DNA of 64,000 bases, from the NCBI GenBank assembly GCA_900169235.1, contig FWCC01000044.1:212583-276582 (forward strand), written 5' to 3'. A program made the position numbers and the translations under genes. The DNA comes from Zarea fungicola (taxonomy: Eukaryota; Ascomycota; Sordariomycetes; Hypocreales; Cordycipitaceae). The notes beneath the pieces are model-generated. The model was not told the origin of the DNA and made no database searches. It saw nothing but the letters and a program-made list of their open reading frames with translations. Of this stretch, positions 1-12,140 are shown in pieces; position 1 is the stretch's first letter, and each line of letters begins with the position of its first letter.

Positions 1-1468
1 GCTCCAAGATGTAGTCATAGTAAACACATCCCTGCAAACTGGACCTGACGCCGTCAAGGTAGTCCTGCTCCTTCTCGCCTTTCTCCATCGTGCCCTCTCT
101 TGACTGGTAGTTGTCCCAGCCCTCAACCGCTCCCAAATCAATCGCGCTGGTGTTACTCATGTCTATGCCGCCCTCATCCTTTGGTCTCGGTCTCATGAGC
201 ACATCTGCTTGCGGAGGATAAAGCCTTACGTATTTTGTGCCCACTACTTGGCACAGAAGGTTTGTGTATCCATCCGTATGCAGTGGTGTGATTGTGCGGG
301 GTGGCCCAAACCAAGCGTTCAGTTGTGGGACATCGAGCTTGGGCTTTTTCTTGCCGTTAAATGGTGCGCGTGTCGGTACATCGGCCCAGCAATAATCTGG
401 AATTGATATGTCTCTGCGCAGTTCTGGAATCTGTTCAAACAAGTCGTGTTGAGCGAGATAGCCGGTTTGCGGCATATCTTGTTCCGTTGTAGTGCTGGGA
501 TCGACTTGCCCGTTTTCTGCATCGTTGCTAGAGATTGTATCGTCAATGTATTTGACAACAAAATTTTTGAACGGCAAGAGCTCCTGGCCCCATCCTTCAT
601 CGACATAGCTTCGTCCGACTTCGACTGGAATCAAACGTCGGCCCCCTAATGTTGCACGAAAAAGGTATTCTGGTCGACACCATAGTCTCTCCTGCAGAGC
701 TGGCCAACTATCTTTGGTCAAGTCTGTGAATATAACCGGCTTCGGTCCAGTCCCACCTGTTTCAAGCTCGAGTTTATGACCGTCTCTCATATACTTTTCA
801 AATTGAGCTATAGTCCAGCCTTGATATACGGGACATGGCCTAGTGACAGTTGGTCGGCCGAATGGTTCGAATTTGGAAAACTCGCCCATTGGTGTCGGAA
901 GTATAGCATTCCGTTTCCATATCTCTCCAATCATATCTAATGTTTGTTCAATCCACATCCTGTTGAAAATGCGGCTCCCTCCACCCGCAATGATGAGACA
1001 ACGGTCCAAGCGCGCCACAATCTCGTCCAGCCTCTCCAGAAAGGCGCTCCGCTGTTCAAAAGGAGTCCCTTTGCAAGTTTTGAGCAGGATGTAAAATGTT
1101 GTGAGGATCTGTGATTCCGAGTAAATATGTCGCCAATATGCAGGCACAGAGTCGAATGGGTAAGCGTAAAGCCGGGCATGGCTAGCCGTCTCAATATCCT
1201 TCAGCCTACGAGGCACGACAACGCAGGAATTCTGAAGCACTTCACTACCTGATATTGTAACTTCAAAAACGTTCAATAGGTAGCTGGCTTGATCTTTGAG
1301 CAGGCGGTGCACAGCTCGGCCCTCAAGGTCCGGAAGCCCGCCTGTCCATGATAACCCATCAATGCCGTTGGGTTGCTTCACGGCTGCTTGGGCTTGCAAC
1401 TGTGTTGCTTCTTGGAATCGCACAAGTACTTCTATCACTTCAGGCCATATAAAAGGAGGATTACTCAT
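1..1468 (-). CDS. JmjC-domain protein, JMJD5/KDM8 type (3' end outside the window)
   Basis: One uninterrupted reading frame runs from the ATG at 1468 off the left edge (489 codons, no stop), so the C-terminus is missing. Family marks seen: a segment typical of JMJD5 proteins reading [12 protein letters not shown], then [17 protein letters not shown], which carries the first two iron ligands of a cupin/JmjC fold, His397 and Asp399 by my count, followed by [12 protein letters not shown]. The distal His ligand expected soon after YYDYILE lies beyond the edge. JMJD5 proteins are Fe(II)/2-oxoglutarate oxygenases acting on proteins, arginyl hydroxylation being the best supported activity; histone demethylation is disputed. 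The N-terminal ~200 residues look helical, as in the family. Same strand as the next gene, 266 bp apart. The activity of this copy cannot be judged without the last ligand. Confidence 0.85.
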   Translation of the reverse strand, partial: MSNPPFIWPEVIEVLVRFQEATQLQAQAAVKQPNGIDGLSWTGGLPDLEGRAVHRLLKDQASYLLNVFEVTISGSEVLQNSCVVVPRRLKDIETASHARLYAYPFDSVPAYWRHIYSESQILTTFYILLKTCKGTPFEQRSAFLERLDEIVARLDRCLIIAGGGSRIFNRMWIEQTLDMIGEIWKRNAILPTPMGEFSKFEPFGRPTVTRPCPVYQGWTIAQFEKYMRDGHKLELETGGTGPKPVIFTDLTKDSWPALQERLWCRPEYLFRATLGGRRLIPVEVGRSYVDEGWGQELLPFKNFVVKYIDDTISSNDAENGQVDPSTTTEQDMPQTGYLAQHDLFEQIPELRRDISIPDYCWADVPTRAPFNGKKKPKLDVPQLNAWFGPPRTITPLHTDGYTNLLCQVVGTKYVRLYPPQADVLMRPRPKDEGGIDMSNTSAIDLGAVEGWDNYQSREGTMEKGEKEQDYLDGVRSSLQGCVYYDYILE

Positions 1469-1734
1469 GATGTCATGATTATGTGCCTTGCTTTTGCTTG
1501 AGAAAATATTGCGATGTTGATGAGATGAAGTTGTCAAGTGGATGTCTCCACTCGAATACCAATTCCTGAAAGTAGGCATTCACGCCGTACATGGTCAACA
1601 GAAGGTGCGACTGCATAGCATAGTAGTACGAATTGGAAATGAGCCTCGGAAATTATCTACATTACATTTAATAATTTCATATATAGTCATAAATTAAATT
1701 AGTTCGTGTTATTAGTATATGGTATAGGCTAACT

Positions 1735-3267
1735 TTAGCTGTCATCTTCGCCCCCCTCAGGTTTCTGCCCATCTCTTCTTGCCTTGGCTCCGGCCTTCAG
1801 CACTTCCCACTTCTCCCTGTACTTTTCCAGAGTCTTTTGCATCTTGCGGTTATCCTTTTCAAGGCGTTCCATTTGTTTTGTCGTCGCCATTAGTTGCTCT
1901 TCCAAGTCTTGGCTCTTTCGCACAACGGCCGCCGTACTGCTATCTGGTTTTGCAGATGCGCTTGGTGACGAGGGCCGCATCAAGCGGTAGCTCTCCGCCA
2001 GTGCCATGGCAGAACTCTGTGCGCTGGCCTCAAATGTATGCAAACGCTTGGATAACTTATCGAGCATATCCTTCAGGGACTGGTTCTCTGTGTAGAGCTC
2101 TTCGATAGTGTTGTTGAGCTCTCTTTCGGTATGGGAAGCTTTACCTACCCGTCGCTTGGCACCCGGCGACAGGACGACGGGCAGTTCCCGCGCATCCACA
2201 AAGTCGTCATTTTCTTCCTCTCCCTGCACTGACTCTGCACTGCCATTAGTAGAGCTCTCCAGGCGGCGCTTCTCTTTTTCGGCGTAGCTGAGTATGTTGG
2301 CATAAGACATAGTATGCCCAGTGGAAGGAACCACATAGAACGACTCGTGGGGGGCGTGACCATCACGAGCCAGCACACGCATAGCCGCCTTGGAATATAT
2401 TTTAGAAAGATCCGGATCTGAATTTGGTGAGGGGACCGTTTTGGGTTTTTTCTTCGTCTGAGTGGGTTCCGGGACCTCTTGCTCCGATGTTGCAGACTCC
2501 TCTCGAATCAGCGGCAGGCCAGCAAACGCCAAGGGCGCCGAGATCTTGTTGATGATGCTTCCAAACGTATTGTAAAATCTCGCATATCCAACGTCCTCCG
2601 TAGGTGCTTCTGGGTTTTGTTGCGGCGCCGAGGCGGATCTCTGGCGTGCATCAGACCTCGACGGCGGCACCGGCGGAACCCATGTTGGCTTTCCCGGCTG
2701 GTGATCAATCAGCGTCTGCATTTTGGTCCTGGACCCATCTCGTCGTGGATGGGGGTCGACATTTCCCGGTGCCTGGTCATTGGATACGCTGGGGCTGAGC
2801 GGCTGCCCGCGGTACTTGGATCGTATGCCACGGGCCGATGCGAGGTTGCTCGCAATAGACGACGACATTTCCCTCGCAGCCTGCCTTCGCTGCTGCGCAA
2901 GACCTGGCATATGTGGTGATGAAGACGACTTGAGTGACGATACGTCTGTTGAAGAGCCCTTCCCGCTGGCATGCCCGCGTTCCCCTTCCTTTTCACTGGT
3001 GATTTTCTCGTCAAGGTCGCCATCAGTGCTGTGGGGGTAGACATCTGGCGGCAACTTAAGCAGCTCGGCAAGGCGCTCGTGATGTGCCTCGAGGAGTTTG
3101 AGCATGCGCAGGGCCTCGATACTAGTTGTGCTCCGGGCAGCGTTGGCGAACTCGCCAGCCGCCAATGTGTGCTCGTTGATGGCGACCGTAGTGTCAGCAG
3201 AGTGGCGGGTAGCGACTGCGGCGGCCTGCGCATGGTCATGAGCTTTGGCAAGAGGCGCAGAGTCCAT
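1735..3267 (-). CDS. MIT-like N-terminus plus C-terminal coiled coil protein, possibly Atg38-like
   Basis: Single exon, 510 aa. Residues ~5-75 form an Ala-rich helical unit (KAHDHAQAAAVATRHSAD, then EALRMLKLLEAHHERLAELL) resembling the MIT domain of NRBF2/Atg38. A long Ser/Pro/Arg-rich disordered middle follows (roughly 80-290). The C-terminal ~130 residues hold two heptad-rich segments (IEELYTENQSLKDMLDKLSK and MERLEKDNRKMQKTLEKYRE), so a coiled coil is likely. Known: Atg38/NRBF2 binds the Vps34-Atg14 PI3-kinase complex I through this MIT + coiled-coil layout and supports autophagy. Inferred: this gene is the filamentous-fungal counterpart; sequence identity is weak and another MIT or trafficking protein remains possible. 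No transmembrane segment or signal peptide is visible. Confidence 0.6.
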   Translation of the reverse strand: MDSAPLAKAHDHAQAAAVATRHSADTTVAINEHTLAAGEFANAARSTTSIEALRMLKLLEAHHERLAELLKLPPDVYPHSTDGDLDEKITSEKEGERGHASGKGSSTDVSSLKSSSSPHMPGLAQQRRQAAREMSSSIASNLASARGIRSKYRGQPLSPSVSNDQAPGNVDPHPRRDGSRTKMQTLIDHQPGKPTWVPPVPPSRSDARQRSASAPQQNPEAPTEDVGYARFYNTFGSIINKISAPLAFAGLPLIREESATSEQEVPEPTQTKKKPKTVPSPNSDPDLSKIYSKAAMRVLARDGHAPHESFYVVPSTGHTMSYANILSYAEKEKRRLESSTNGSAESVQGEEENDDFVDARELPVVLSPGAKRRVGKASHTERELNNTIEELYTENQSLKDMLDKLSKRLHTFEASAQSSAMALAESYRLMRPSSPSASAKPDSSTAAVVRKSQDLEEQLMATTKQMERLEKDNRKMQKTLEKYREKWEVLKAGAKARRDGQKPEGGEDDS

Positions 3268-3701
3268 TTTATTCAGTTATTTGGGTTGTTCTTGTGTTTT
3301 TGAAGTGGGTGTTAAAAAGCAAGTTTGGCCGAAGCGCACGCATCGGCCCGCGATGATGGGAGAGCAAAACAAAGGTTTCTGGAAATGGTCCACGAGACCT
3401 TGACAAGAACGGATGACGGCCACCGTCGAATTTAGCGGGGCAGTGTCGATTGAGGCGATCGCCCCACGTTCGCTACGAACCCAATGTGAACTCACCTACA
3501 TACAAACAAGTTTAGGCAAGCAACCGCAGTTATGATCATTTACATGACTTTGCAGTCTTTAGTTATTTCAAGGGGCGTTGATGTTTGGATAATTCCTCAT
3601 GGGTTATCGTAGATGTTAGTTTTAAATGTCGGCGCACATGTTTGCTGAGAAATTTGTATACAATTATGGACTGTTGAGCGATTGGCCCTGGATGGGACAT
3701 T
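3268..3701. other. intergenic, promoter of the MIT-like gene
   Basis: 434 bp between the start of the 510-aa gene and the stop of MDV1. No convincing ORF; presumably the MIT-like promoter plus the MDV1 3' UTR. No repeat seen. Confidence 0.5.
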
Positions 3702-5876
3702 CTAGCATGTCCACACGCCGATAATGCCGTCCTGTCTGCCTTCTACCAGATACCCGTCTTTTACACGTACCCTCTCTACAATGGAAGGGTGTTTGCCGTC
3801 CTCGGCGGCCGTGACGCCTGCACCGCAGTCCCACTGGCGTCCCTCTACTTTATCATACACCTTGACAACGTCTTCACTTGCTGCACTCACAATCCTCCTC
3901 GTGTCAAACATCATGCTCGTAATAGGATTATCATACGCATAGGCGTCATATATAGATCCAGTTCTCAAGTCCCATATCTGTTCATTCAGGTTAGTACCAT
4001 GCGGGTGGCTTCTTGAGACCGGTATAAAACGTACTCTTATGCTGCGATCCAAACTGCCAGTTACCAGATGCACGTCGTCGAATTGTAGACATGTGACAGC
4101 TCCAGTATGTCCAACTAGACTCCTATGTACTTGTCCGCTCCGCAGGTCCCACAGACGCACCATACCATCTGCGGTACCGCACGCCAGTGCTGATTCAAAT
4201 ACTTGCAGCGCGCCAACAAAATCGGCCGAGCTGGACTGTGAGCGGCCGGTTGGCCTCCAGCCAGCATCAGCTGTGTTGGGGTTTGCAGACGCCTGTGCAG
4301 CTGCCCACATGACATCTAGTGTCTGGATGCAGCGGCCCTTTTCCAGATCCCAGTGTCGCAGGGTCTTGTCTGCCGAGCCGGATATCAAGGTATCACCCCT
4401 GAAGTGCAGAGCGGTAATCTCGCCAACGTGCGACTGCAACGTAAAGAGCTCGCAGTCATCCATGTTTCCATGTGGCGGCTCTACCGGCTGGTCGTTTGGA
4501 TTCTCGAACGCAATGGCATCCTCGTCCTCATCCCCGTATCCCGCGCCTTGTGGGTCGTAATGCGATTTACTGAGGTCCCATAGCTTGATTGTTGCGTCTA
4601 CTGAACCAGTGGCCAAGATGTTATCTTCAACTTGCAAAGCGCGTACCGACGCTGTGTGGCCTTCCAGGTAGCCCATACAGCGGCCGGCGTTCAGATCCCA
4701 GACGCGGACTGTGTCGTCGAGGGCGGCCGTGACCATGACACCAAACGGTGCATCAAAGTCGACCGCCGTGATGGTGTCTTTGTGGGCTCGAATTTCGCGA
4801 ATGCTTGATCCTGCTTCGAAATGCTCGTGTAGAATGGGCATGGATATGCGACGCCGAACCTTTTTGGGCCGTTTTGCTGTTGAGCCAGAAGGTTTGTTTG
4901 GTAACTTGTCGTAGATTGACTGCGACATGAACTCGGGGTCATGGTCATCAGCATCGCCGACAAGGTCGACTTCGTCTTTTGTGGGTGTATTCTTGGCAAT
5001 TTCCTCGGCTTCGTCGACAAGGACTTGGGCAGCCTCTACTCGCGCTTCGACATCCAGGATATCATGCTCTAGCAAGGCCTCTTCCTGCTCGAGACCAGCC
5101 AGTCGCTCCATGATAATTCGGCGCATACCATGCAGGTTGGCGATCTTGTTGTCAATCTCGCGAATCTCACTGCTGGCCATGTTTTTGCGAACGGCAAGGA
5201 GATCAAATTCGTGCAGCATGGCGGCCTTTTCCTTCTTGGCCTGATTTAAGCGCTGTGTTTCGGAAAAGGCCGAGCCATCCTCAATCATCTTTCTGCCTCT
5301 TGAGACGCGTCTACGGTGTTTCTTACCCTCGTCTGTCAGCTCCGGGAAGCTGGCCTGGAATCCTTGGAAGAGTGAGTAGCTATTATCATCGTCGGGAATG
5401 TTTGAGAGGAGGTCGTCGGGTAGGGTCGTCAGAGCACGGTGCTGAATCTCTGTCCTGGAGAGCTTGGCGCGAACAATTTCGGTAGGTGTGGTCCTGGCCA
5501 TAGCAAACACGCTGCGCTGAACCGTCGGCCGCTTGAGTTGCTTTTGCACCTCGGCCATGGCGACCTTGTAATGTGTCGCAGCGCCATCGGCATTGGTAGG
5601 GCCCATGAGGTGGCTCGCAGTGGTGGTAACCTTTCTGCTGAATGCTTCCAGGCCACGGGTCTATATGCGCAAGCAACAGGCAGGGTATGGGTTAGCAAAC
5701 AAGAACTTGTGTTGTGGACGCGGATGTAAACATCCATGCGGTTGCCGACGCCGACGCCGTCACACGACATACGGGGCGAAGGCGGCCATGCAGGTGATGT
5801 CGCGTACCGAAATCAGCGACTGGTCATCGTCAAGACCATCATCAGGGAAATCGTACTGGCCATCAGGATCAGCCAT
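3702..5876 (-). CDS. MDV1: mitochondrial division protein 1 (WD40)
   Basis: Three exons: 5808-5876, 4035-5660 and 3702-3977, with introns 5661-5807 (147 nt) and 3978-4034 (57 nt, ending CTAAC..CAG). The spliced product is about 638 aa. The short first exon begins [10 protein letters not shown] and joins to [20 protein letters not shown], a segment typical of fungal Mdv1. A coiled coil follows (about residues 170-240), then seven WD40 blades (motifs VRVWDL, IKLWDL, LRHWDL, VRLWDL, IWDLRTG). Known: Mdv1 bridges the outer-membrane receptor Fis1 (N-terminal part) to the dynamin Dnm1 (WD40 propeller) and nucleates mitochondrial fission. The second intron is a multiple of three without a stop, so retention would insert 19 residues into one blade. 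The start codon at 5876 is the only ATG compatible with the first splice. Confidence 0.88.
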
Positions 5877-6969
5877 GACTCAAGCTGGCAGCTTGAGAAG
5901 CGATTGGGTTGTGATCAATGGCTTCAGAGGGGTGAGTGAAGGAGAGTGTTTATGGTCAAGGGTTGCCTCGGATTTGGTGTTGACCAGAGCTGTTGACGGG
6001 GATGCTCTAATAACGGAGCTTGGTGTGCTATGAAATTACTAAGTACAACGGTGTGTGGCGGTTTTGCTTGTTTGCCAGAGGTTTCAGCTGCAGTTTCTAG
6101 GGAGCTACAAACGCTATAACTATTGTGGGTCAAACTTGGAACTCCATTATTTCATTACTGTTCGAATGTGTACTTGCAGGACAAGTAAATGTTTATTCTT
6201 TACAAGCTCTTTAAATAGTATAAGATGGGGTTTTATTATGTACATTGTGGGTGGAGCCACCTAGAATTCTCTGATGAAATAAGAGGCATGCATGTACATG
6301 AAAGGCTCTTCGAGATGTAAGATTTGATTCTCAGCAGCCCGTAAATGATCAATTGAGAAACCCTTGTTTATCGGGAAAAGCAAGACATTTCCTTCTTGTT
6401 TGTCAGGTTTTGGTTCAAGTCCTGGATAAAACCATTATTGAAGTGGCTACAGAATACAGCCCTGCAGTTCATCATTATCCAAGTCAGCATATAGCACATC
6501 ACAGTAGCAGTTCAGTTCTGTGATTTCACCGTCGACACGAAGCTTGGCCTAGCCCTCATAATTATAAAACTAATTTTCTCTGTCAGATGTGGACTGTATA
6601 TCTGAATGCAGGCACCTTATTTGTCAAATTTTACACTGAGTTGGCATATTCTACTCCGTACCTGTAGGCTTATTCGCGCCACTGGTACAGTTGACGTAGC
6701 ATTTTAGCGAGTCACCATCATCATGGTTTTAGCGTCGAAGCTGCACCTACCTAATAATGACACCAATCCCGGCCATTGACGTTCCTGAGTTTGGTGCCCA
6801 TAATAATAAGGCCACGGCAATACCTGAAATATTACACTCGGGGTTATCCGATACTCGGAGAAAAATGCCCCTCCAATCATCTAAATACACAACTTCCCAA
6901 ACCTTTTGCACACATCCCATCGCCCTCGACTCTTTGTGAGCTTGTCAACATCAACAAGAAAAGCCGACC
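5877..6969. promoter_or_regulatory. divergent intergenic region MDV1 / ARO7
   Basis: About 1.1 kb between divergent starts. AT-rich, only short random ORFs. It contains one copy of the 9-mer TACTCCGTA (6652-6660) that recurs elsewhere in the window. Must hold both promoters; no specific element was recognised. Confidence 0.5.
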
Positions 6970-7932
6970 ATGGATTCCTTTGTCGATCTCAATGATAATG
7001 ATGGCTCTCAAGCATTGGACCTGTCCCGTATACGATACCAGCTCATGTATGCTCAGAAGCTCTTGTTCATGTTTCCTCGGCTTACCTTGTTTCAGCCGCC
7101 TTGAAGATACAATCATCTTTGCACTTATTGAACGTGTTCAATTTGCTTTAAACAAGGTATGCTTCCTCCACCATCATCTTTACATATATGTATATATTTC
7201 TAGATATACATTTCTACGCTACAATTTCGAAAAGAAGTCTACAATACTCATCATGTCGCAATGCAGACTATTTACGTTCCTGGAGCACTCGATATTCCCA
7301 ACAGCAACCTTAGCTTTTTCGACTGGTACTTGAGCGAGCAGGAGAAACTTCAGTCACTGATTCGCCGATTTGAGTCTCCCGACGAATACCCCTTCTTCCC
7401 CGACGCGCTGCAAAGTCCCATTCTGAAGCCTCTCAACTACCCCAAGATCCTCTACGCCAACACGGTCAACGTCAACGCCAAGATCAAGGACTTTTATATT
7501 GACAAATTCCTTCCTGCCGCCTGCCCTGACTTTGGTCACGGTGACCGTGGCGAGACGCAGGAAAACTACGGCTCGGCCGCCACCTGTGACATTGCCTGCC
7601 TCCAGGCCCTCTCGCGCCGCATCCACTTTGGAAAGTTCGTTGCGGAGAGCAAGTTTCGCTCAGAGCCGGAAAGATTCACCGCTCTGATCAAGGCCGGCGA
7701 TCGTAAGGGAATTGATGATGCCATTACCAACCGCGCGGTCGAGCTACAAATTTTTGATCGCCTGCGCCTCAAGGCACGCACCTACGGCAAAGACCCCGGT
7801 CTGAAGGACAGCGAGTCGCACATCAAGATTGACGTCGAGGCGGTTGCCGCCATGTACGAAGAGTACGTCATTCCACTGACAAAAGAGGTCGAGGTGGAAT
7901 ACTTGATGCAGCGCCTGGAGCCATCCTCGTGA
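6970..7932 (+). CDS. ARO7: chorismate mutase, AroQ fungal type
   Basis: Three exons: 6970-7046, 7096-7156 and 7267-7932; introns 7047-7095 (GTATGC..TTTCAG) and 7157-7266 (GTATGC..ATGCAG). Splicing gives 267 aa, close to the 256 aa of yeast Aro7. The joined N-terminus reads [20 protein letters not shown], the signature first helix of the family; later [22 protein letters not shown] and [19 protein letters not shown] match the allosteric eukaryotic enzyme. It converts chorismate to prephenate, the first committed step to Phe and Tyr; the yeast enzyme is inhibited by Tyr and activated by Trp. A longer apparent frame starting at 7261 is an artefact of reading from the ATG in the second intron's acceptor. 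Convergent with BCP1, 143 bp apart. Confidence 0.95.
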
Positions 7933-7950
7933 TGAAGGGTTACGAAAAAT

Positions 7951-7990
7951 ACAAATATATATAAATATATATAAATATATATAAATATAC
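7951..7990. repeat. 10-bp A/T tandem repeat
   Basis: Four near-identical copies of ATAAATATAT, the first and last imperfect, between the convergent ends of ARO7 and BCP1. The 10-bp period matches the DNA helix; likely part of the shared 3' UTR/poly(A) region. Confidence 0.8.
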
Positions 7991-8075
7991 ATCGGTTCCC
8001 TTTTTTTTTATACGGCGAAACCAACATGTTCGTTATATATACAGATTTTATTTTTATTCTTTCTCTATTTCGTCT

Positions 8076-9017
8076 CTATTGGCTGGGGTTTACGTAATCG
8101 TGTACTGCCTTGACAGCTTCCTTGAATTTGGAAGCCTCGATCAGAATCATGTGGCCCTGTGCCTTGATTCCCATTTCTTGGAATGCTCGCTTGCTGTCCG
8201 CGACGGAATCGCCCTCCTTGGTATAAGGGAATCCACCAAAGGCGACAGCATACTTCTGGAGTACCTCATCCTCAGGATGGAAGTAAAAGATAGATGCGTC
8301 CTCCTTGGCCTTTTTTCTCTTTCGTTCCTCGACATTAAGCGTCGACTCGACTTCAATGTACGTGCGCGAAAGGATCAGGTAGTGGGAAAACTCGTAGGGC
8401 TCCTTATCCTCCACGGCAGCCTCAATCTCGTCAATAAGCATGGAGAACAGCGGCGGCGCAATTTCAGAGGGCATATTGATGAAGCGCTCGGAGAAGACGA
8501 GGCCAATATGCTTTCCGGCGTTGAGGAGCTCAACGACTGGAGCAAGGGCGATGTTGTTGGTGGCCTTGTTGGCGAGATACTCCAGAACACCGCTCAGGCC
8601 TTCCGAATCCTTGTGCACGGCGGTATTTAGAGCGGTAAGCATGGCGTAGGCATCTGTATTCTTTCCGTCAACCTTGACAGTCGAGCCAATGGTCGGTTGC
8701 GACAGGACGAGGTCGGCGAGGGTCGACATGTTGAAGAGGTTGGCGTCAACATCGAAGAGCTGACGCAGAAGTGACTTGACGCCATGAAAATCGACTTCAG
8801 GATCGTAGTTAAACCATTCAAAGTCGACATCAACCATGTCAAAGTCCTTGAGAAATTGTAGTTAGTTTTTTTGTTCTTGGAATTTCATAGAATGGAAAAC
8901 CGTCAGGTGGTGCCGGCTCACCTCTTCATCACTGCTGCCCTCATCCATCTTGTCCACAGACTTGTCAGCAGCACCGCCAGACAGACCGTCCTGCTCACGA
9001 GAGCGTTTCTTTCCCAT
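8076..9017 (-). CDS. BCP1: Bcp1/BCCIP family protein
   Basis: Two exons: 8922-9017 and 8076-8846, intron 8847-8921 (GTGAGC..CTCAAG, 75 nt); 288 aa. The first exon gives [11 protein letters not shown] and an acidic stretch ending GSSDEE, which continues into [20 protein letters not shown], the conserved opening of the BCIP family. The rest ([53 protein letters not shown]) fits throughout. In yeast Bcp1 is an essential nuclear protein needed for export of the PI4P 5-kinase Mss4 and acts as chaperone for ribosomal protein Rpl23; the mammalian relative BCCIP binds BRCA2 and p21. The start was chosen from the Lys/Arg-rich MGKKR opening, typical of the family. Divergent from VPS17. Confidence 0.93.
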
Positions 9018-9636
9018 TGTGAACTGGCTCAAAATTCAATAGAGGAGACAGATTCGGTGGTGCATATATGCCCAATTGCAAATAGGAACGGGAAAAAATA
9101 TCTGTTCCAGTTCGTTAGAGCTGGCTTTCAACAATTTTTGGACATCTGCCCCGCACTAGACTTGATCGGGAGCCTAGGAAATGGGCAAAACCACTTCACC
9201 AATGGCAGTCCACTGTACGTAGCCCCCGTGAACACTGAAATCTGGGTGGTACAGCGGCTGAACAGTGACGACAGCGCTGCTTCAGCGTCTCTCGTCCCCA
9301 AGGATTGATTCATGGCAGCTCCGCCTACAGGACCCGCTGCGCCCATCCACTTCCTCTCAACCACTAACAATTACGTTACCAGCATCCGACAGACCAGCCT
9401 CTCATCAGCTTGCGTCACGGAGTAGGCCGCGCTGGGGGTCTATCACCAAACAGCGCACGTTGGTACACTTTGCCATCGATCTATCTCCCACGAGCCTGGC
9501 TCCCCGCGTCTCTGAATAGCAGGGCGGCAATAGCACTTTTGCCAGCTATTCCCACGCTGAAACTGACCAACCTGCTGACGACTCCGCACGCACCTCCTCT
9601 ATCGTCATCGAGCCGTTTGCCGTCAAACTCAGCGCC
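9018..9636. promoter_or_regulatory. divergent promoter region BCP1 / VPS17
   Basis: 619 bp between divergent start codons. No gene-like ORF; the short frames here show no family motif. Presumed bidirectional promoter. Confidence 0.5.
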
Positions 9637-11590
9637 ATGGACTACAGCGCATCCATCAATGAGGCAGACGACCCCGTGGGGGCTTCGCCTTGGGGTAATT
9701 CTCCCACATCCTCCCCGCAGAGAAAACCACCCGCATTCGCTAGTCTCCCGCATGAAACCTCGTCGTCGTCTTCGTTTCCCTTCTCTTCGCAAGACTCAAA
9801 CGGGCTCGGAAGCCCAGCTCTCGGCGCTGATGGATTCCAGCGACCCGGCACAGCGACGGCTGCTTCTGAGACTGGGGGTGAGACCGATCACGAGACTCTC
9901 CAAGGCATCGACAATGAGTCTCAAGTCAGTCAGAGTATAAGCTCCCAGCCTGCGGCACCTGGTCAGCATCAGCAGTACTATCAACACCAACCTGGCTATG
10001 CGTCGCAGGAGCATATCGGTACTGAACCAACTCTTGGCCCCGAGCCTCCTGCTCCGGAGCAAGTTCAAAGACAGCCGCAGCCTCAATACAGACTACAGGC
10101 CAAGATTACCGGCCTAGAGCGTACGGGCAAAAAGGACCCATTGCTACGATTTGACGTCTATGTATGCTTGCCTCTGACTGATTGCCCCTCCAGCCGCGCA
10201 GCGCTTACAAAAGTGTCTAGACAAACCTCCCCCGTTTCCGCACCTCCCAATATCGCGATGTGCGCCGTCTGCACTCCGAGTTTGTCAAACTCGCCGAACA
10301 CCTCATCTCCGCCAATCCTGATGCCTTTGTGCCGGCTGTGCCTCCTGCCGTCACTTCGGCCGGTGCCGGAACCGATGAAGACGAGACCCGAGTCAAGGCC
10401 CTGATGCAACGATGGTTCAATTACGTCTGCAGCAACGATACATTGATGAGGGACGATGAGATGATACTTTTTGTAGAGTCCGACTTCGGTTACAGCCCAT
10501 TGGTCAAGATGAAGCAGCCCGCTACTGGTGTTCGCAGAAAGATACTGAAGCAATTCGCCCCGCCCCCTGATGACACGCCTGAGCTTGCTGATGCGCGCCC
10601 TACTGTCAAACTGTTCTACCTTGGGACCATGGACGCCGGCCACAAGGTCGATAAACTGGTCAAGGCTAGACGAGGTATGTGTACCCAAGCTTCTGTTGCG
10701 CTCTTAGCTAACACAATCCGCTAGGTCTTGGTCTAGCTGAGTCTGACTTCGGTGTCAAACTTGGTGGCATGAATGTGCAGGAACCTCACCCAGGTCTGGC
10801 AAACGCATACAGGAAGCTTGGCAAGGTTATCCAGACTGTTGGAGACTATCATGCTGCGCAGGCTACTGCTGAAGCATCTACAATTGGTGACCCTTTCCAG
10901 TACCACTCACAAGATGCCTTTATTGTCAAGGAAACCCTTACAAATCGTCAAATTCTCACCAGGGAGTTTATCCAAGCGCAAGAAGCCACAAGAGGTAAAC
11001 TGAATGCTGCCGATCGGCTCAAAGCCGGCAGTAGTGTACGCCGCGACAAGGTTGACGAAGCTATTTCCGCCCTCGATGACGCCCGGGAGACGGAGGCGTA
11101 CCTCTACAACAAGACACATCGGGTGACGCAAAACCTGGTTCAGGAGCGCCGCAGGTGGTTCGCACGCACGGCGACTGATCTGCGCCTGAGCATTAGAGAA
11201 TTCGTCCTCCGCGAGATTGAGGCCGAACGACGCAGCCTGTCAGTGCTGGAAAGCGTCCGAGCCGATATTCGGTCCATTGACGCATCGGGCGGCCTCAGCC
11301 GCCTTGGCCGCGAATCACATCCGGTGACGGTGCGCCGGACCAGCCTGGCCGCCAGCCAGGGTCCCAAAGGCGATGCATGGAGCGGAGTGCCGCGCCGTGC
11401 CGAAGCAGCGAACCGCAGCACCTCGTCCAGCTTCATGGGCAGCGTACCCGAGGACGGTGAGGCAGAGGCTGGCCAACAAGAAGCCAGCGCAACAGGACGG
11501 CCCAGCTTGGTGGGTGTCACTGAAGAGGAGGATGAAGATAGAATTGATGCGAGAAATGCGGCGAGCCGCCTTGCCACGAGCACTTTCTAA
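9637..11590 (+). CDS. VPS17: vacuolar protein sorting protein 17 (PX-BAR sorting nexin)
   Basis: Three exons: 9637-10161, 10221-10674 and 10725-11590; introns 10162-10220 and 10675-10724. The product is 614 aa. It opens MDYSASINEADDP, the usual start in filamentous fungi, followed by a Ser/Pro/Gln-rich tail of ~150 residues. The PX domain starts at YRLQAKITGLERTGKKDPL and continues across intron 1 as FDVYTNLPRFRTSQYRDVRR. A BAR-type helical region follows (LGLAESDFGVKL, VDEAISALDDARETEAYLYN). Known: Vps17 dimerises with Vps5 to form the membrane-bending half of retromer, recycling Vps10 from endosome to Golgi. The last ~100 residues are low-complexity and acidic and vary between fungi. A T-rich stretch (11641-11664) lies just downstream. 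Confidence 0.93.
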
Positions 11591-12140
11591 ATATGGCATG
11601 TGAAAATGTGATACCAAGACTGTCGTTGGGATTCATGTTCTTTTTTTTTTTCTCTTTTTTTTCCCAAGGGCGAAGTCACGATCAAGTCGGGTTGGCGTCT
11701 TCTTGCCTCATGTTCAATTAGCCACAATCAAAATCTTTTCTCACATGAAACACATTTTATTGTGTGTTTTTGTATCATGCTACCATGGGGTATCAGTTTT
11801 ATCATCCTTGTTCGGTTTCTCGAGTTCTCCTGGCAACTTGAAGTCACATTCACCACCTAGGCGTAATGCATGTTAACGGCGACAGCCCTAACGCATGATC
11901 ATGGTGAACTTGATAGTTTGAAAAAGAAATAGGGGCGAGTTTATTCCAGTGATGAGAAGTATATGTCAGCGAATAAAAGGATATAGTAAAGTCGATATAG
12001 GCACTTTTACGATGTGCGAACCAAAATTTCATCCAGTAAATTTGTTGTAGGGTAGTCGAGCAAATTGAGTTGATTCGGTGTCCCACCTTCAGCTTCATTA
12101 ACTATATGATATAAAATAGACGAGCCATTTCCAACAACTG
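11591..12140. other. intergenic, 3' side of VPS17
   Basis: 550 bp: VPS17 3' UTR with a T-rich tract at 11641-11664, then AT-rich sequence up to the first tRNA. No gene seen. Confidence 0.5.

Noticed and set aside
6411..6427. GGTTCAAGTCC resembling a tRNA B box
   Set aside because: The flanking bases do not pair as a T stem and no acceptor or anticodon stem was found upstream.
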